64,000 bases of DNA from Streptomyces sp. NBC_00878. Its GTDB lineage: Bacteria > Actinomycetota > Actinomycetes > Streptomycetales > Streptomycetaceae. The notes under the pieces are model-generated. The model saw only the letters and a list, made by a program, of their open reading frames with translations. It did not search any database and was not told the DNA's origin. A program made the translations under genes and the position numbers. Numbering within the stretch: position 1 is the stretch's first letter; each line of letters starts with the position of its first letter. The stretch spans positions 5,394,001 through 5,458,000 of the forward strand of contig NZ_JAPEOK010000001.1 in assembly GCF_026341515.1 (NCBI RefSeq), written 5' to 3'. Shown here in pieces: positions 40,554 to 48,691 of the stretch.

Positions 40554-41537
40554 ATGGACGCGTACGACAAGGGCTCGAACGCCCGGCCCGCGCCGGGCGA
40601 GCCCGCAGCCTCCACACCCGCCGCAGCCCCCACACCCACCGCACCTGCCTCTGACAACCCTCCGCCGGACGGTCACGAGGCCTCAGGCGGTCATGAGGCC
40701 TCAGGCGGTCATGAGGCTTCAGGCGGTCACGACACCTCAGAGGGGCACGAGACCTCAGGCGGTCACGGAACCCAGGGCGGTTTTGTGGTCCCCGAGCAGT
40801 ACGCGGGCCCCGCGCAGTACTACGACGACACAGCTCCCGCCGGGCCCACTCCTCCCACCGGCATCGCCGCTCTCTCCGTCCCCTACCAGGTCGCCGCGGC
40901 GCTCGCGCTCGCGGTCGTCGCGGTCGCCGCCTGTGTGCACGTCGGCATGGTGTTCCTGCACGTCGCGCCCTCGAACACGGCCTCCAAGCAGCACGGGCAG
41001 GTGATCGACGAGTGGGTCTACCCCGAGTTCGAGCAGAACTGGAAGCTCTTCGCCCCCAACCCGCTGCAGCAGAACATCGCGGTCCAGGTGCGCGCCGAGG
41101 TGCGGGATTCGGAGGGCGAGATCAGGACGACCCGCTGGTACGACCTCTCCGCGCGGGACGGTGCCGCCATCGACGGCAATCTGCTGCCCAGCCACACCCA
41201 GCAGAACGAGCTGCGCCGGGCCTGGGACTTCTTCGTGGCCACGCACGACAACGCCAACAGTCCGAACGGCCTGCGCGGTGCCCTCTCCGAGCGCTATCTG
41301 CGCCGCATCGTGGTCCTGCGCCTCGACCGTGAGCAGGCGGGCGGCCGGGGCGCGGTCGTGCAACAGGTCCAGGTCCGCTCCCGTACGACCAATGTGCCGC
41401 CGCCGAAGTGGAGCCAGGAGCAGGTGTCCGACAAACCCATCGTCCGCCAGTTGCCCTGGTGGCCGGTCACGGAGACCGACCGAGCGGCCGGGACACGGCC
41501 CGCGCGGTCCACGGGGACGGAGGCGAGCGCCCGATGA
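40554..41537 (+). CDS. DUF5819 family membrane protein
   Basis: The ATG at 40554 with GGGGCGGA upstream gives 327 aa. The N-terminal 100 residues are low-complexity, including six hexapeptide repeats (GHEASG type). A transmembrane helix (VAAALALAVVAVAACVHVGM) follows, then an extracytoplasmic domain containing WVYPEFEQNWKLFAPNPLQQ, VRAEVRD and TRWYDLSARDG, the landmark of DUF5819. The stop overlaps the ATG of the HTTM protein (ATGA at 41534-41537). This family is habitually paired with HTTM proteins, so the two probably form a complex. Function unknown. Confidence 0.87.
   Translation: MDAYDKGSNARPAPGEPAASTPAAAPTPTAPASDNPPPDGHEASGGHEASGGHEASGGHDTSEGHETSGGHGTQGGFVVPEQYAGPAQYYDDTAPAGPTPPTGIAALSVPYQVAAALALAVVAVAACVHVGMVFLHVAPSNTASKQHGQVIDEWVYPEFEQNWKLFAPNPLQQNIAVQVRAEVRDSEGEIRTTRWYDLSARDGAAIDGNLLPSHTQQNELRRAWDFFVATHDNANSPNGLRGALSERYLRRIVVLRLDREQAGGRGAVVQQVQVRSRTTNVPPPKWSQEQVSDKPIVRQLPWWPVTETDRAAGTRPARSTGTEASAR
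40671..40778 (+). repeat. 18-bp coding tandem repeat, six copies
   Basis: Six 18-bp units (GGTCAYGAGGCYTCAGGC and variants) encode six GHxxSG-type hexapeptides in the DUF5819 protein. Confidence 0.9.
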
Positions 41538-43123
41538 GCGGCCTCGACCACAACCCGACGGACAACCACGACCCCCAGCCCAATCCGAACCCCCGGTCCA
41601 ACCCCAACCCGAGCCCCACTCCTAGCCCCAGGCCCAACCCGCCGGGCAGTCCCGGTGGTGGGCGACCGCCGGGCGGTCCCGGCGGTGAGCGGCTCGCCGG
41701 ACGGATAAGCCGGTTCGACCGGAAGTACCGCGTCGACCGGACCCTCACGCACGCCATCACGCGCGTCACCGGCGAGGCCCTCGGCCCCTACCAGAGCGCC
41801 GTGATCCGCATCGGCTTCGCCGGGACCTGGCTGCTGTTCCTGCTGCGGGAGTTCCCGCACCGCGAGGAGATGTACGGGCCCGACGGCCCCTGGAGCTGGG
41901 ACCTCGCCCAGCAGCTCATCGGGAGCAACCACGCCTTCACGGCCCTGATGTGGGCCGACGGCCAGGTCTGGTTCGGGATCGTCTACGCGCTCGCCCTGCT
42001 GTCCAGTGCCCTGCTGATGCTCGGCTGGCGCACCCGCACCATGTCCGTGCTGTTCATGATCGGCGTGCTCTCCCTGCAGAACCGCAGCGTCTTCATGGGG
42101 GACGGCGGCGACAACGTCATCCACCTCATGGCGATCTACCTCGTGCTCACGCGCTGCGGCCAGGTCTGGTCGCTGGACGAGCGGCGGGAGCGGCGGCAGC
42201 GCCGGGAACGCCGAGCCAGGGACGCACGCGCGCGTGGAGCACGATTGGGCTCGGACACGGTCGGCGTAGTGGCCCCGGGCACGGTCGGTGCAATGGCCCC
42301 GGACAGGGTCGGTGCGACGGGCCCGGACAGGGTTGGTGCGGCGGGCCCGGACAGGGTTGGTGCGGCGGGCCCGGACAGGGTTGGTGCGATAGGCCCGGAC
42401 AGGGTCGGTCCCGCCCTCTGGACGGTGCTCGGCCTCGCCCTGGCCGCCGCCACGCTCGCGGGGAAGATCGACGGCGGCTTCCTCGGCGGCTGGCGGGCGG
42501 TCTACTGGGGGCTCTGGGCCATACAGGGCCTGTGGTGGCTGGCCGGCCGGTACGCCCGGAGTGTCCAGCCCCGCATCTTCCTCGACGTCGTCGCCAATCT
42601 CGTCCACAACGCGGCCCTCTTCGTGATCATGGCCGAGGCGTGTCTGATCTACGCGACCGCGGGCTGGTACAAGATCCAGGGCTCGCGCTGGCAGGACGGC
42701 ACCGCCGTCTACTACCCGCTCCACCTGGACTACTTCTCCCCCTGGCCCGCCCTGTCCGACCTGCTGTCCGCGAGCGGCACGATGGTGATGCTGGTGACGT
42801 ACGGGACGGTGATCGTGCAGGTCGCCTTCCCCTTCACGCTGTTCAACCGGCGGGCGAAGAACGTCCTGCTGGCCGCGATGATGACCGAGCACGCCGTGAT
42901 CGCCGTCGTCCTGGGCCTGCCGTTCTTCTCGCTCGCGATGATCGCCGCCGACGCCGTGTTCCTCCCGACGTCCTTCCTGCGCCGCGTGGGCGGACGGGCG
43001 GCACGCGCGCGTGAGGGCCTGTTTTCGCGCATAGGCCCTACGCGTACGATCCCGCGGCCCCGCAAGGAGCCCCCGCGCACCCCGGAGACGGCCGACCACC
43101 CGCCCGTAGGCTTCACCGCATGA
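41534..43123 (+). CDS. HTTM domain membrane protein (vitamin K gamma-carboxylase-like)
   Basis: 529 aa from the ATG at 41534. A Pro/Asn-rich N-terminus (PNPNPRSNPNPSPTPSPRPN) precedes several transmembrane segments: FAGTWLLFLLREFPHR, FGIVYALALLSSALLMLGW, the HTTM signature MGDGGDNVIHLMAIYLVLTR, and ATAGWYKIQGSRWQDGTAVY with later helices. HTTM domains are related to the membrane domain of vitamin K-dependent gamma-glutamyl carboxylase; bacterial members have unknown substrates. A cytoplasmic loop carries seven 8-residue GPDRVGAA-type repeats. It is coupled to DUF5819 upstream and to a TrmH methyltransferase downstream by ATG overlaps. Confidence 0.9.
   Translation: MSGLDHNPTDNHDPQPNPNPRSNPNPSPTPSPRPNPPGSPGGGRPPGGPGGERLAGRISRFDRKYRVDRTLTHAITRVTGEALGPYQSAVIRIGFAGTWLLFLLREFPHREEMYGPDGPWSWDLAQQLIGSNHAFTALMWADGQVWFGIVYALALLSSALLMLGWRTRTMSVLFMIGVLSLQNRSVFMGDGGDNVIHLMAIYLVLTRCGQVWSLDERRERRQRRERRARDARARGARLGSDTVGVVAPGTVGAMAPDRVGATGPDRVGAAGPDRVGAAGPDRVGAIGPDRVGPALWTVLGLALAAATLAGKIDGGFLGGWRAVYWGLWAIQGLWWLAGRYARSVQPRIFLDVVANLVHNAALFVIMAEACLIYATAGWYKIQGSRWQDGTAVYYPLHLDYFSPWPALSDLLSASGTMVMLVTYGTVIVQVAFPFTLFNRRAKNVLLAAMMTEHAVIAVVLGLPFFSLAMIAADAVFLPTSFLRRVGGRAARAREGLFSRIGPTRTIPRPRKEPPRTPETADHPPVGFTA
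42247..42414 (+). repeat. 24-bp coding tandem repeat, seven copies
   Basis: Seven 24-bp units (core GGCCCGGACAGGGTYGGTGC) encode seven 8-residue repeats in the HTTM protein. Units 4 and 5 are identical and unit 6 differs at the end. Confidence 0.92.
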
Positions 43124-43920
43124 CGGACGGCTCCCGCGACCTCGACCCCGTCGACCCCCGCGACCTCGATCCTGTCGGCTCCCGCGACCCGGACCCCGTG
43201 AGCGCCTGGCGTCGGCTCGCCGGCACCGCCGTGCTGCTCGACGGCTTCCACGCCCTCAAGCACGCCGTGCGCTTCGGGGCCGAGATCCCGGTGGCGGTCA
43301 CCGCCGACCGGCGGGCCGCGCTCGCCCTCGCCGACGACCTGGCCCCGGACGTACGGGACACGCTGGACGCCCTCCTGACCGAGGTCCCGCAGGCCGCGTA
43401 CGAAGCCCTCGTGCCGCGCCCGCACCCCACCACCGTGGCCGCCCTGGCGGTACGTCCCGGGCGCGACGCGAACCTGCGGGCGCTGGCCCGCACACCCCGC
43501 ACCGCGCCCGTGGTCGTCCTCGACCAGCCGCGCAACCTCGGCAACGCGGGCGCCGTGATCCGGCTCGCGGCCGGCTTCGGCGCCACGGGGGTCGTCACGA
43601 CCGGCACACTCGATCCGTGGCATCCCACGGTGGTACGCGCCGGGGCGGGCCTGCACTTCGCCACGGCCGTCGAGCGACTGACCGTGGACGAGTTGCCCGC
43701 CGACCCGGTGTTCGCCCTCGACCCGGAGGGCGAGGACATCCGGTCGCTGAAGCTCCCGGACGACGCGGTTCTCGCCTTCGGCTCCGAGCGCAGCGGGTTG
43801 TCCGGCGAACTGCGCGCCCGCACGGACCACTTGGTCTCGCTGCCGATGCGACCCCAGGTGTCCAGCTACAACCTCGCCACCAGCGTGGCGATGGCGCTGT
43901 TCCACTGGAGTGCCTCGTAG
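43120..43920 (+). CDS. TrmH/SpoU family RNA methyltransferase
   Basis: 266 aa. SPOUT-fold S-adenosylmethionine-dependent 2'-O-methyltransferase of rRNA or tRNA. Motif 1 is QPRNLGNAGAVIRLAAGFGA, motif 2 is VLAFGSERSGLS, motif 3 is VSSYNLATSVAMALFHW. The first 25 residues are a repeated D/P/V-rich sequence (LDPVDPRDLDPVGSRDPDPV). The ATG overlaps the HTTM stop (ATGA), so it is co-translated, but a functional tie is unclear. It ends at 43920, before a Streptomyces-type intergenic repeat. Confidence 0.93.
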   Translation: MTDGSRDLDPVDPRDLDPVGSRDPDPVSAWRRLAGTAVLLDGFHALKHAVRFGAEIPVAVTADRRAALALADDLAPDVRDTLDALLTEVPQAAYEALVPRPHPTTVAALAVRPGRDANLRALARTPRTAPVVVLDQPRNLGNAGAVIRLAAGFGATGVVTTGTLDPWHPTVVRAGAGLHFATAVERLTVDELPADPVFALDPEGEDIRSLKLPDDAVLAFGSERSGLSGELRARTDHLVSLPMRPQVSSYNLATSVAMALFHWSAS

Positions 43921-43929
43921 TCGTATCAC

Positions 43930-43980
43930 TGCGGGTCGGCTGTGGCTGGTCGCGCAGTTCCCCGCGCCCCTTTGGGGGCT
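43930..43980. repeat. Streptomyces-type dispersed intergenic repeat
   Basis: TGCGGGTCGGCTGTGGCTGG-like sequence followed by TCGCGCAGTTCCCCGCGCCC matches, from memory, a sequence present in many copies between genes of Streptomyces chromosomes. It fills the gap between two convergent genes and may act as a terminator or transcript stabiliser. Confidence 0.65.
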
Positions 43981-43982
43981 GC

Positions 43983-45674
43983 CTACGCCTCCCGGCGTAC
44001 CTCCACCACCCGGAACCGGTTGGCCACGAACGCCCCGTCGCACAGCGCGGCGTTCGCCGCCGGGTTGCCGCCCGAGCCGTGGAAGTCCGAGAAGGCGGCG
44101 GTCTGGTTGACGTAGACCCCGCCGGTCAGGTTGAGCGAGAGCTGGGCGCACTCCTCCAGGCAGGCCTCCTGGACGGCCTCTTCGACCTCCTCCGAGGTCG
44201 TGTACGCGCCCACCGTCATCGCGCCCTTGCCGGCGATGGTCCGCCGCAGCAGTGCCACGGCGTCGGCCGCCGAGTCGACCGCGACGGCGAAGGAGACGGG
44301 GCCGAAACACTCGTTCATGAACGCGGCCTGGTCGTCCGGCTTGGCGCCGTCGAGCTTCACGATCACCGGGGTGCGCACGACCGCGTCCGGGAACTCGGGG
44401 TTGGCGATCTCCCGTGAGGCCAGGGCGACCTCGCCGAGCCCGGCGGCCGCCTCCAGACGGGCCTTCACGTCGGGGTTCACGATCGCGCCCAGCAGGCCGT
44501 TCGCCCGGGCGTCGTCCCCGAGGAGTCCGCCGACCGACCTGGCGAGGTCGGCGACCACCTCGTCGTACGACCGGGGGCCCTCCTCCGTACGGATGCCGTC
44601 GCGGGGGATGAGGAGGTTCTGCGGCGTCGTGCACATCTGGCCGCTGTAGAGGGACAAGGAGAAGGCGAGGTTCGACAGCATCCCCTTGTAGTTGTCGGTC
44701 GAGTCCACGATCACCGTGTTGACGCCGGCCTTCTCCGTGTAGACCTGCGCCTGGCGGGCGTTGGCCTCCAGCCAGTCGCCGAACGCCGTCGATCCCGTGT
44801 AGTCGATGATCCGGATCTCCGGGCGTGTCGCCAGGGTCTTGGCGATGCCCTCGCCGGGACGCTCGGCGGCCAGCGCCACCAGGTTCGGGTCGAAGCCGGC
44901 CTCGGAGAGCACCTCGCGGGCCACCTGGACGGTGAGCGCGAGCGGCAGCACCGCGCGCGGGTGGGGCTTCACGAGGACCGCGTTGCCGGTGGCGAGGGAC
45001 GCGAACAGGCCCGGATAGCCGTTCCACGTCGGGAAGGTGTTGCAGCCGATCAGCAGCGCGATGCCACGCGGCACCGGCGTGAACCGCTTGGTCAGCGCGA
45101 GCGGGTCGCGCTTGCCCTGGGGCTTCGTCCACTCCGCGTTGTCGGGGGTGCGGACCTGCTCCACGTACGCGTACGCCACCGCTTCCAGGCCGCGGTCCTG
45201 CGCGTGCGGTCCGCCCGCCTGGAACGCCATCATGAAGGCCTGGCCGCTGGTGTGCATGACCGCGTGCGCGAACTCGTGCGTGCGGTCGCTGATCCGCTTG
45301 AGGATCTCCAGGCACACCACCGCGCGCATCTCCGCGCCGGCGTCGCGCCACGCGCGCTGCCCCGCGCGCATGGCGGGCAGCAGGGTGTCGACGTCCGCGT
45401 GCGGGTAGGTCACCCCCAACTCGATTCCGTACGGAGAGACCTCGCCGCCCACCCAGTCGTCGGTGCCGGGCTGCCCGAGGTCGAGGCGGCCGCCCAGGAG
45501 GGCGTCGAAGGCGGCCTTGCCCGCTGGCGCTCCCAGGCTGCCGTTCTCCCCGTACGCCTTGGGGTGCTCGGGGTGGGGCGACCAGTACGCGCGCGTGCGG
45601 ATCGCTTCCAGCGCCTGGTCGAGGGTGGGCCGGTGCTGGGCGATCAGCTGGTGCGCGGTGAGTTCGGCGGCCAT
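43983..45674 (-). CDS. paaN: phenylacetic acid degradation protein PaaN (aldehyde dehydrogenase family)
   Basis: The ATG at 45674 with GAGGAG about ten bases upstream gives 563 aa. PaaN-type aldehyde dehydrogenase: RGIALLIGCNTFPTWNGYPG (conserved region), VLVKPHPRAVLP, IDYTGSTAFGDWLEANARQA, EKAGVNTVIVDST with the general-base Glu, and SLYSGQMCTTPQNLLIPRDG with the catalytic Cys. NECFGPVSFAV is present near the C-terminus. In phenylacetate catabolism the related enzyme oxidises the ring-cleavage semialdehyde. The rest of the paa operon is not in the window, so this copy may serve fatty- or aromatic-acid breakdown with the divergent 3-hydroxyacyl-CoA dehydrogenase. Confidence 0.92.
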   Translation of the reverse strand: MAAELTAHQLIAQHRPTLDQALEAIRTRAYWSPHPEHPKAYGENGSLGAPAGKAAFDALLGGRLDLGQPGTDDWVGGEVSPYGIELGVTYPHADVDTLLPAMRAGQRAWRDAGAEMRAVVCLEILKRISDRTHEFAHAVMHTSGQAFMMAFQAGGPHAQDRGLEAVAYAYVEQVRTPDNAEWTKPQGKRDPLALTKRFTPVPRGIALLIGCNTFPTWNGYPGLFASLATGNAVLVKPHPRAVLPLALTVQVAREVLSEAGFDPNLVALAAERPGEGIAKTLATRPEIRIIDYTGSTAFGDWLEANARQAQVYTEKAGVNTVIVDSTDNYKGMLSNLAFSLSLYSGQMCTTPQNLLIPRDGIRTEEGPRSYDEVVADLARSVGGLLGDDARANGLLGAIVNPDVKARLEAAAGLGEVALASREIANPEFPDAVVRTPVIVKLDGAKPDDQAAFMNECFGPVSFAVAVDSAADAVALLRRTIAGKGAMTVGAYTTSEEVEEAVQEACLEECAQLSLNLTGGVYVNQTAAFSDFHGSGGNPAANAALCDGAFVANRFRVVEVRREA

Positions 45675-45807
45675 GAGGGACCAACTCCTCGTCTCATGAG
45701 CTCTGCGTCGAGCTCGCGACCTGGGCAGGATGGAATCAAGAGGTGTGGCGCGAAGCGCCTCGGTCAGGGTGGTGGTGGGCGACGGGTGGGCGGACAGAGT
45801 TAGAGTA

Positions 45808-45824
45808 ACCGAACGATCGGTCGG
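45808..45824. promoter_or_regulatory. palindromic operator shared with the bkd promoter
   Basis: ACCGAACGATCGGTCGG is a one-mismatch palindrome lying 54 bp upstream of the 3-hydroxyacyl-CoA dehydrogenase start, in the region divergent with paaN. A near-identical site lies upstream of bkdA at 48618. It has the form of a TetR operator. Confidence 0.7.
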
Positions 45825-45845
45825 GACAAGGGGGTCCGCTGAACC

Positions 45846-45854
45846 TGTGGACAA
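45846..45854. other. DnaA box (reverse)
   Basis: TGTGGACAA, the exact reverse complement of TTGTCCACA, lies 24 bp upstream of the hydroxyacyl-CoA dehydrogenase start. A lone box may be fortuitous. Confidence 0.5.
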
Positions 45855-45877
45855 CCCCGTGCGGGAGGATCGCGAGC

Positions 45878-47392
45878 ATGACAGCACTCGACCTCGCCGG
45901 CCCTGTGGCCGTCGTCGGTACCGGCACCATGGGCCAGGGCATCGCTCAGGTCGCGCTCGTCGCGGGCCACCTCGTGCGGCTGTACGACGCCGTGCCGGGC
46001 CGTGCCCCGGCCGCGGCCGAAGCGATCGCCGCCCGCCTCGACCGGCTCGTCGAGAAGGACCGGCTGACCGGCGCCGAGCGGGACGCCGCACGCGCCCGTC
46101 TGCGCCCCGCTGAGAGCCTCTCCGACCTCGCCGACTCGGGCCTGGTCGTCGAGGCCGTCCTGGAGCGCCTGGACGTCAAACAGCAGCTGCTGCGCGAGCT
46201 GGAGGACATCGTCGACGACGACTGCCTGCTCGCCACCAACACCTCCTCCCTGTCGGTGACCGCGATCGGTGGCGCCCTGCGCAACCCCGGCCGCTTCGTG
46301 GGGCTGCACTTCTTCAACCCTGCGCCGCTGCTGCCCCTGGTGGAGGTCGTCTCCGGGTTCGCGACCGACGTCACGTCGGCCACGCGCGCGTACGAGATGG
46401 CCCGCGCCTGGGGGAAGACCCCGGTCGCCTGCGCCGACACCCCGGGCTTCATCGTCAACCGCATCGCGCGGCCCTTCTACGCCGAGGCCTTCGCGGTCTA
46501 CGAGGCCCAGGCCGCCGATCCCGCCACGATCGACGCGGTCCTGCGCGAGTCGGGCGGCTTCAAGATGGGCGCCTTCGAACTGACCGACCTCATCGGCCAG
46601 GACGTCAACGAGTCCGTCACGCGCTCCGTGTGGGAGGCCTTCTTTCAGGACGTGCGGTTCACCCCCTCGCTGGCCCAGCGCAGACTCGTCGAGTCGGGCC
46701 GGCACGGCCGCAAGTCGGGGCACGGCTGGTTCGACTACGGGGACGAGGGCGAGCGGCCCGAGCCGCACACCGCGGAGAAGGTCCAGCCGCCCGCGTACGT
46801 CGTCGCCGAGGGCGATCTGGGCCCCGCGTCCGAGCTGCTCGCGCTGATCCGCGAGGCGGGCATCCAGGTCCGTGAGGACGAGGAGGACCACGGCACCCGG
46901 CTGGTGCTGCCGAGCGGCGGCCAGCTGGCCCTCGCGGACGGCCAGACCGCCGTCGAGTTCCGTGACGTCGTCTACTTCGACCTGGCGCTCGACTACCGCC
47001 GGGCGACCCGGATCGCCCTGTCCCACTCGCAGGACACGCAGACCCAGACCCTCGCCGAGGCCACCGGGCTCTTCCAGGCGCTCGGCAAGGACGTCAGCGT
47101 CATCGGGGACGTGCCCGGTCTGATCGTCGCCCGCACGGTGGCCCGCATCGTCGACCTGGCGCACGACGCCGTCGCCAAGGGCGTGGCCACCGAGGAGGAC
47201 ATCGACACGGCGATGCGCCTGGGCGTCAACTACCCCCTGGGCCCCTTCGAGTGGAGCCGTCGGCTGGGCAGGAGCTGGGCCTACGACGTCCTGGACGACC
47301 TGCACATGCGCGACCCCTCGGGGCGTTACGCGCCGTCCCTCGCGCTCTACCGCCACGCGTACGCCTCCGAGAAGCGGGAGGGCACCCCATGA
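45878..47392 (+). CDS. paaH: 3-hydroxyacyl-CoA dehydrogenase (PaaH type)
   Basis: 504 aa with two consecutive 3HCDH C-terminal domains, typical of PaaH. NAD-binding motif VAVVGTGTMGQGIAQVALVA at the start; catalytic region NTSSLSVTAIG and FVGLHFFNPAPLLPLVEVV with the active His; dimerisation motif DTPGFIVNRIARPFYAEAF. The second 3HCDH repeat follows at about 400-495 (VPGLIVARTVARIVDLAHDA). It oxidises 3-hydroxyacyl-CoA with NAD+. Its stop overlaps the TetR ATG. Start ATG at 45878 has GGGAGG upstream. Confidence 0.94.
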   Translation: MTALDLAGPVAVVGTGTMGQGIAQVALVAGHLVRLYDAVPGRAPAAAEAIAARLDRLVEKDRLTGAERDAARARLRPAESLSDLADSGLVVEAVLERLDVKQQLLRELEDIVDDDCLLATNTSSLSVTAIGGALRNPGRFVGLHFFNPAPLLPLVEVVSGFATDVTSATRAYEMARAWGKTPVACADTPGFIVNRIARPFYAEAFAVYEAQAADPATIDAVLRESGGFKMGAFELTDLIGQDVNESVTRSVWEAFFQDVRFTPSLAQRRLVESGRHGRKSGHGWFDYGDEGERPEPHTAEKVQPPAYVVAEGDLGPASELLALIREAGIQVREDEEDHGTRLVLPSGGQLALADGQTAVEFRDVVYFDLALDYRRATRIALSHSQDTQTQTLAEATGLFQALGKDVSVIGDVPGLIVARTVARIVDLAHDAVAKGVATEEDIDTAMRLGVNYPLGPFEWSRRLGRSWAYDVLDDLHMRDPSGRYAPSLALYRHAYASEKREGTP

Positions 47393-47979
47393 CCACCGCC
47401 AAGCGCGACACCTACACCCCCGAGACGCTGCTCTCCGTGGCCGTGCGGGTCTTCAACGAGCGCGGCTACGACGGCACCTCCATGGAGCACCTCTCCAAGG
47501 CGGCCGGCATCTCCAAGTCGTCGATATACCACCACGTCACCGGCAAGGAGGAGCTGCTGCGCCGGGCCGTCAGCCGGGCGCTCGACGGCCTCTTCGGGAT
47601 CCTCGACGAGGAGCACGCGCGCGTGGGGCGTGCCGTGGAGCGCCTGGAGTACGTCACCCGGCGCATGGTCGAGGTCCTCACCTCCGAGCTGCCGTACGTG
47701 ACGCTGCTGCTGCGTGTGCGCGGCAACACCGACGCCGAGCGGTGGGCCCTGGAGCGGCGCCGGGACTTCGACCACCGGGTGGCCGAGCTCCTGAGGGCGG
47801 CCGCCGCCGACGGGGACGTACGCGGCGACGTGGAGTTCCGGCTCGCGACGCGGCTGGTCTTCGGGATGATCAACTCGATCGTCGAGTGGTACCGCCCCGA
47901 CGGGCGGGGCATGGGCGAGCGCGAGGTCGCCGACGCGGTGGTGCGGCTGGTCTTCGGGGGACTCCGGCAGGAGGACTGA
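47389..47979 (+). CDS. TetR family regulator, PaaR-like
   Basis: 196 aa, overlapping the preceding stop (ATGA). N-terminal helix-turn-helix: TLLSVAVRVFNERGYDGTSM then EHLSKAAGISKSSIYHHVTG, with KEELLRRAVSRALDG following. The C-terminal ligand domain includes VRGNTDAERWALERRRDFDH and LVFGMINSIVEWYRPDG. It is the evident candidate to bind the 17-bp palindrome present both in front of its own operon and in front of the bkd operon, and may sense an acyl- or phenylacetyl-CoA. Inference from position and motif only. Confidence 0.88.
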   Translation: MTTAKRDTYTPETLLSVAVRVFNERGYDGTSMEHLSKAAGISKSSIYHHVTGKEELLRRAVSRALDGLFGILDEEHARVGRAVERLEYVTRRMVEVLTSELPYVTLLLRVRGNTDAERWALERRRDFDHRVAELLRAAAADGDVRGDVEFRLATRLVFGMINSIVEWYRPDGRGMGEREVADAVVRLVFGGLRQED

Positions 47980-48015
47980 GGCGCGGGAAGAGCCCGAAGC
48001 CGCCAAAGGCGCAGG

Positions 48016-48516
48016 TCACGCCTGCGGCTCCAGGTCCTCCTCCTCGAACACCAGCAGGGTGCGCGTGCTGAGCACCTCGGGGATGGCCTGGAGCCGGGTG
48101 AGCACCAGTTCGCGCAGTGCCCTGTTGTCGGGCGAGTGCACCAGGAGCAGGACGTCGAAGTCCCCGCCCACCAGCGCGATGTGGGAGGCCCCCGGAAGCG
48201 CCGTCAGCTGCTCGCGCACGGTGCGCCAGGAGTTCTGCACGATCTTGAGAGTGATGTACGCCGATGTGCCGTGCCCCGCGCGCTCGTGGTTGACGCGGGC
48301 CCCGAAGCCGCGGATCACGCCGTCCTCGATGAGGCGGTTGATGCGCGCGTAGGCGTTCGCGCGCGAGACATGGACGCGCTCGGCCACGGACCGTATCGAG
48401 GCGCGGCCGTCCGCCTGGAGCATCTTGAGGATGTCCTGATCGATGGCGTCGAGCGGGCGCGGGGGCGGCAGCGAGGATCCGGCATCCGGCCCTTCGGCCA
48501 TTTGTTCAGGTGCCAT
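48016..48516 (-). CDS. Lrp/AsnC family regulator (BkdR-like)
   Basis: 166 aa from the ATG at 48516 with GGAGG upstream. N-terminal helix-turn-helix: LDAIDQDILKMLQADGRASI then RSVAERVHVSRANAYARINR. A RAM effector-binding domain follows with VREQLTALPGASHIALVGGD and FDVLLLVHSPDNRALRELVL. It is transcribed away from the bkd operon with a 175-bp shared promoter. By analogy with BkdR of pseudomonads it probably controls branched-chain amino acid breakdown in response to leucine, isoleucine or valine. Confidence 0.92.
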   Translation of the reverse strand: MAPEQMAEGPDAGSSLPPPRPLDAIDQDILKMLQADGRASIRSVAERVHVSRANAYARINRLIEDGVIRGFGARVNHERAGHGTSAYITLKIVQNSWRTVREQLTALPGASHIALVGGDFDVLLLVHSPDNRALRELVLTRLQAIPEVLSTRTLLVFEEEDLEPQA

Positions 48517-48558
48517 GTCCCCCCGCCTCCCTACCATGGACGTACTGCGTCCATCTCA

Positions 48559-48586
48559 GGCTGTGGAGAACCGTTTGTCCACAGCC
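48559..48586. other. inverted repeat carrying a DnaA box
   Basis: GGCTGTGGA (48559-48567) and its exact reverse complement TCCACAGCC (48578-48586) flank 10 bases. TTGTCCACA at 48575-48583 is a perfect DnaA box and TGTGGAGAA (48562-48570) a weaker facing one. It lies in the lrp-bkd divergent region. Confidence 0.65.
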
Positions 48587-48617
48587 TGGAGGTGCCTGTA
48601 GCCAAAATGTGCCGACG

Positions 48618-48634
48618 ACCGAACAATCGGTAGG
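48618..48634. promoter_or_regulatory. operator in bkd promoter, same motif as at 45808
   Basis: ACCGAACAATCGGTAGG matches the upstream motif at 15 of 17 positions and lies 58 bp before bkdA, nearly the same spacing as at the other promoter. Confidence 0.68.
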
Positions 48635-48691
48635 TGAGGCGCGTCACTCTCGGCACGCCTCTCGAAGCCGCCCCGACGAGGAGGTGCCGAC

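Noticed and set aside
42730..45684. Long reverse-strand frame of about 980 codons across TrmH and paaN
   Set aside because: It overlaps conserved genes in another frame and has Arg/Gly/Pro-rich composition without motifs.
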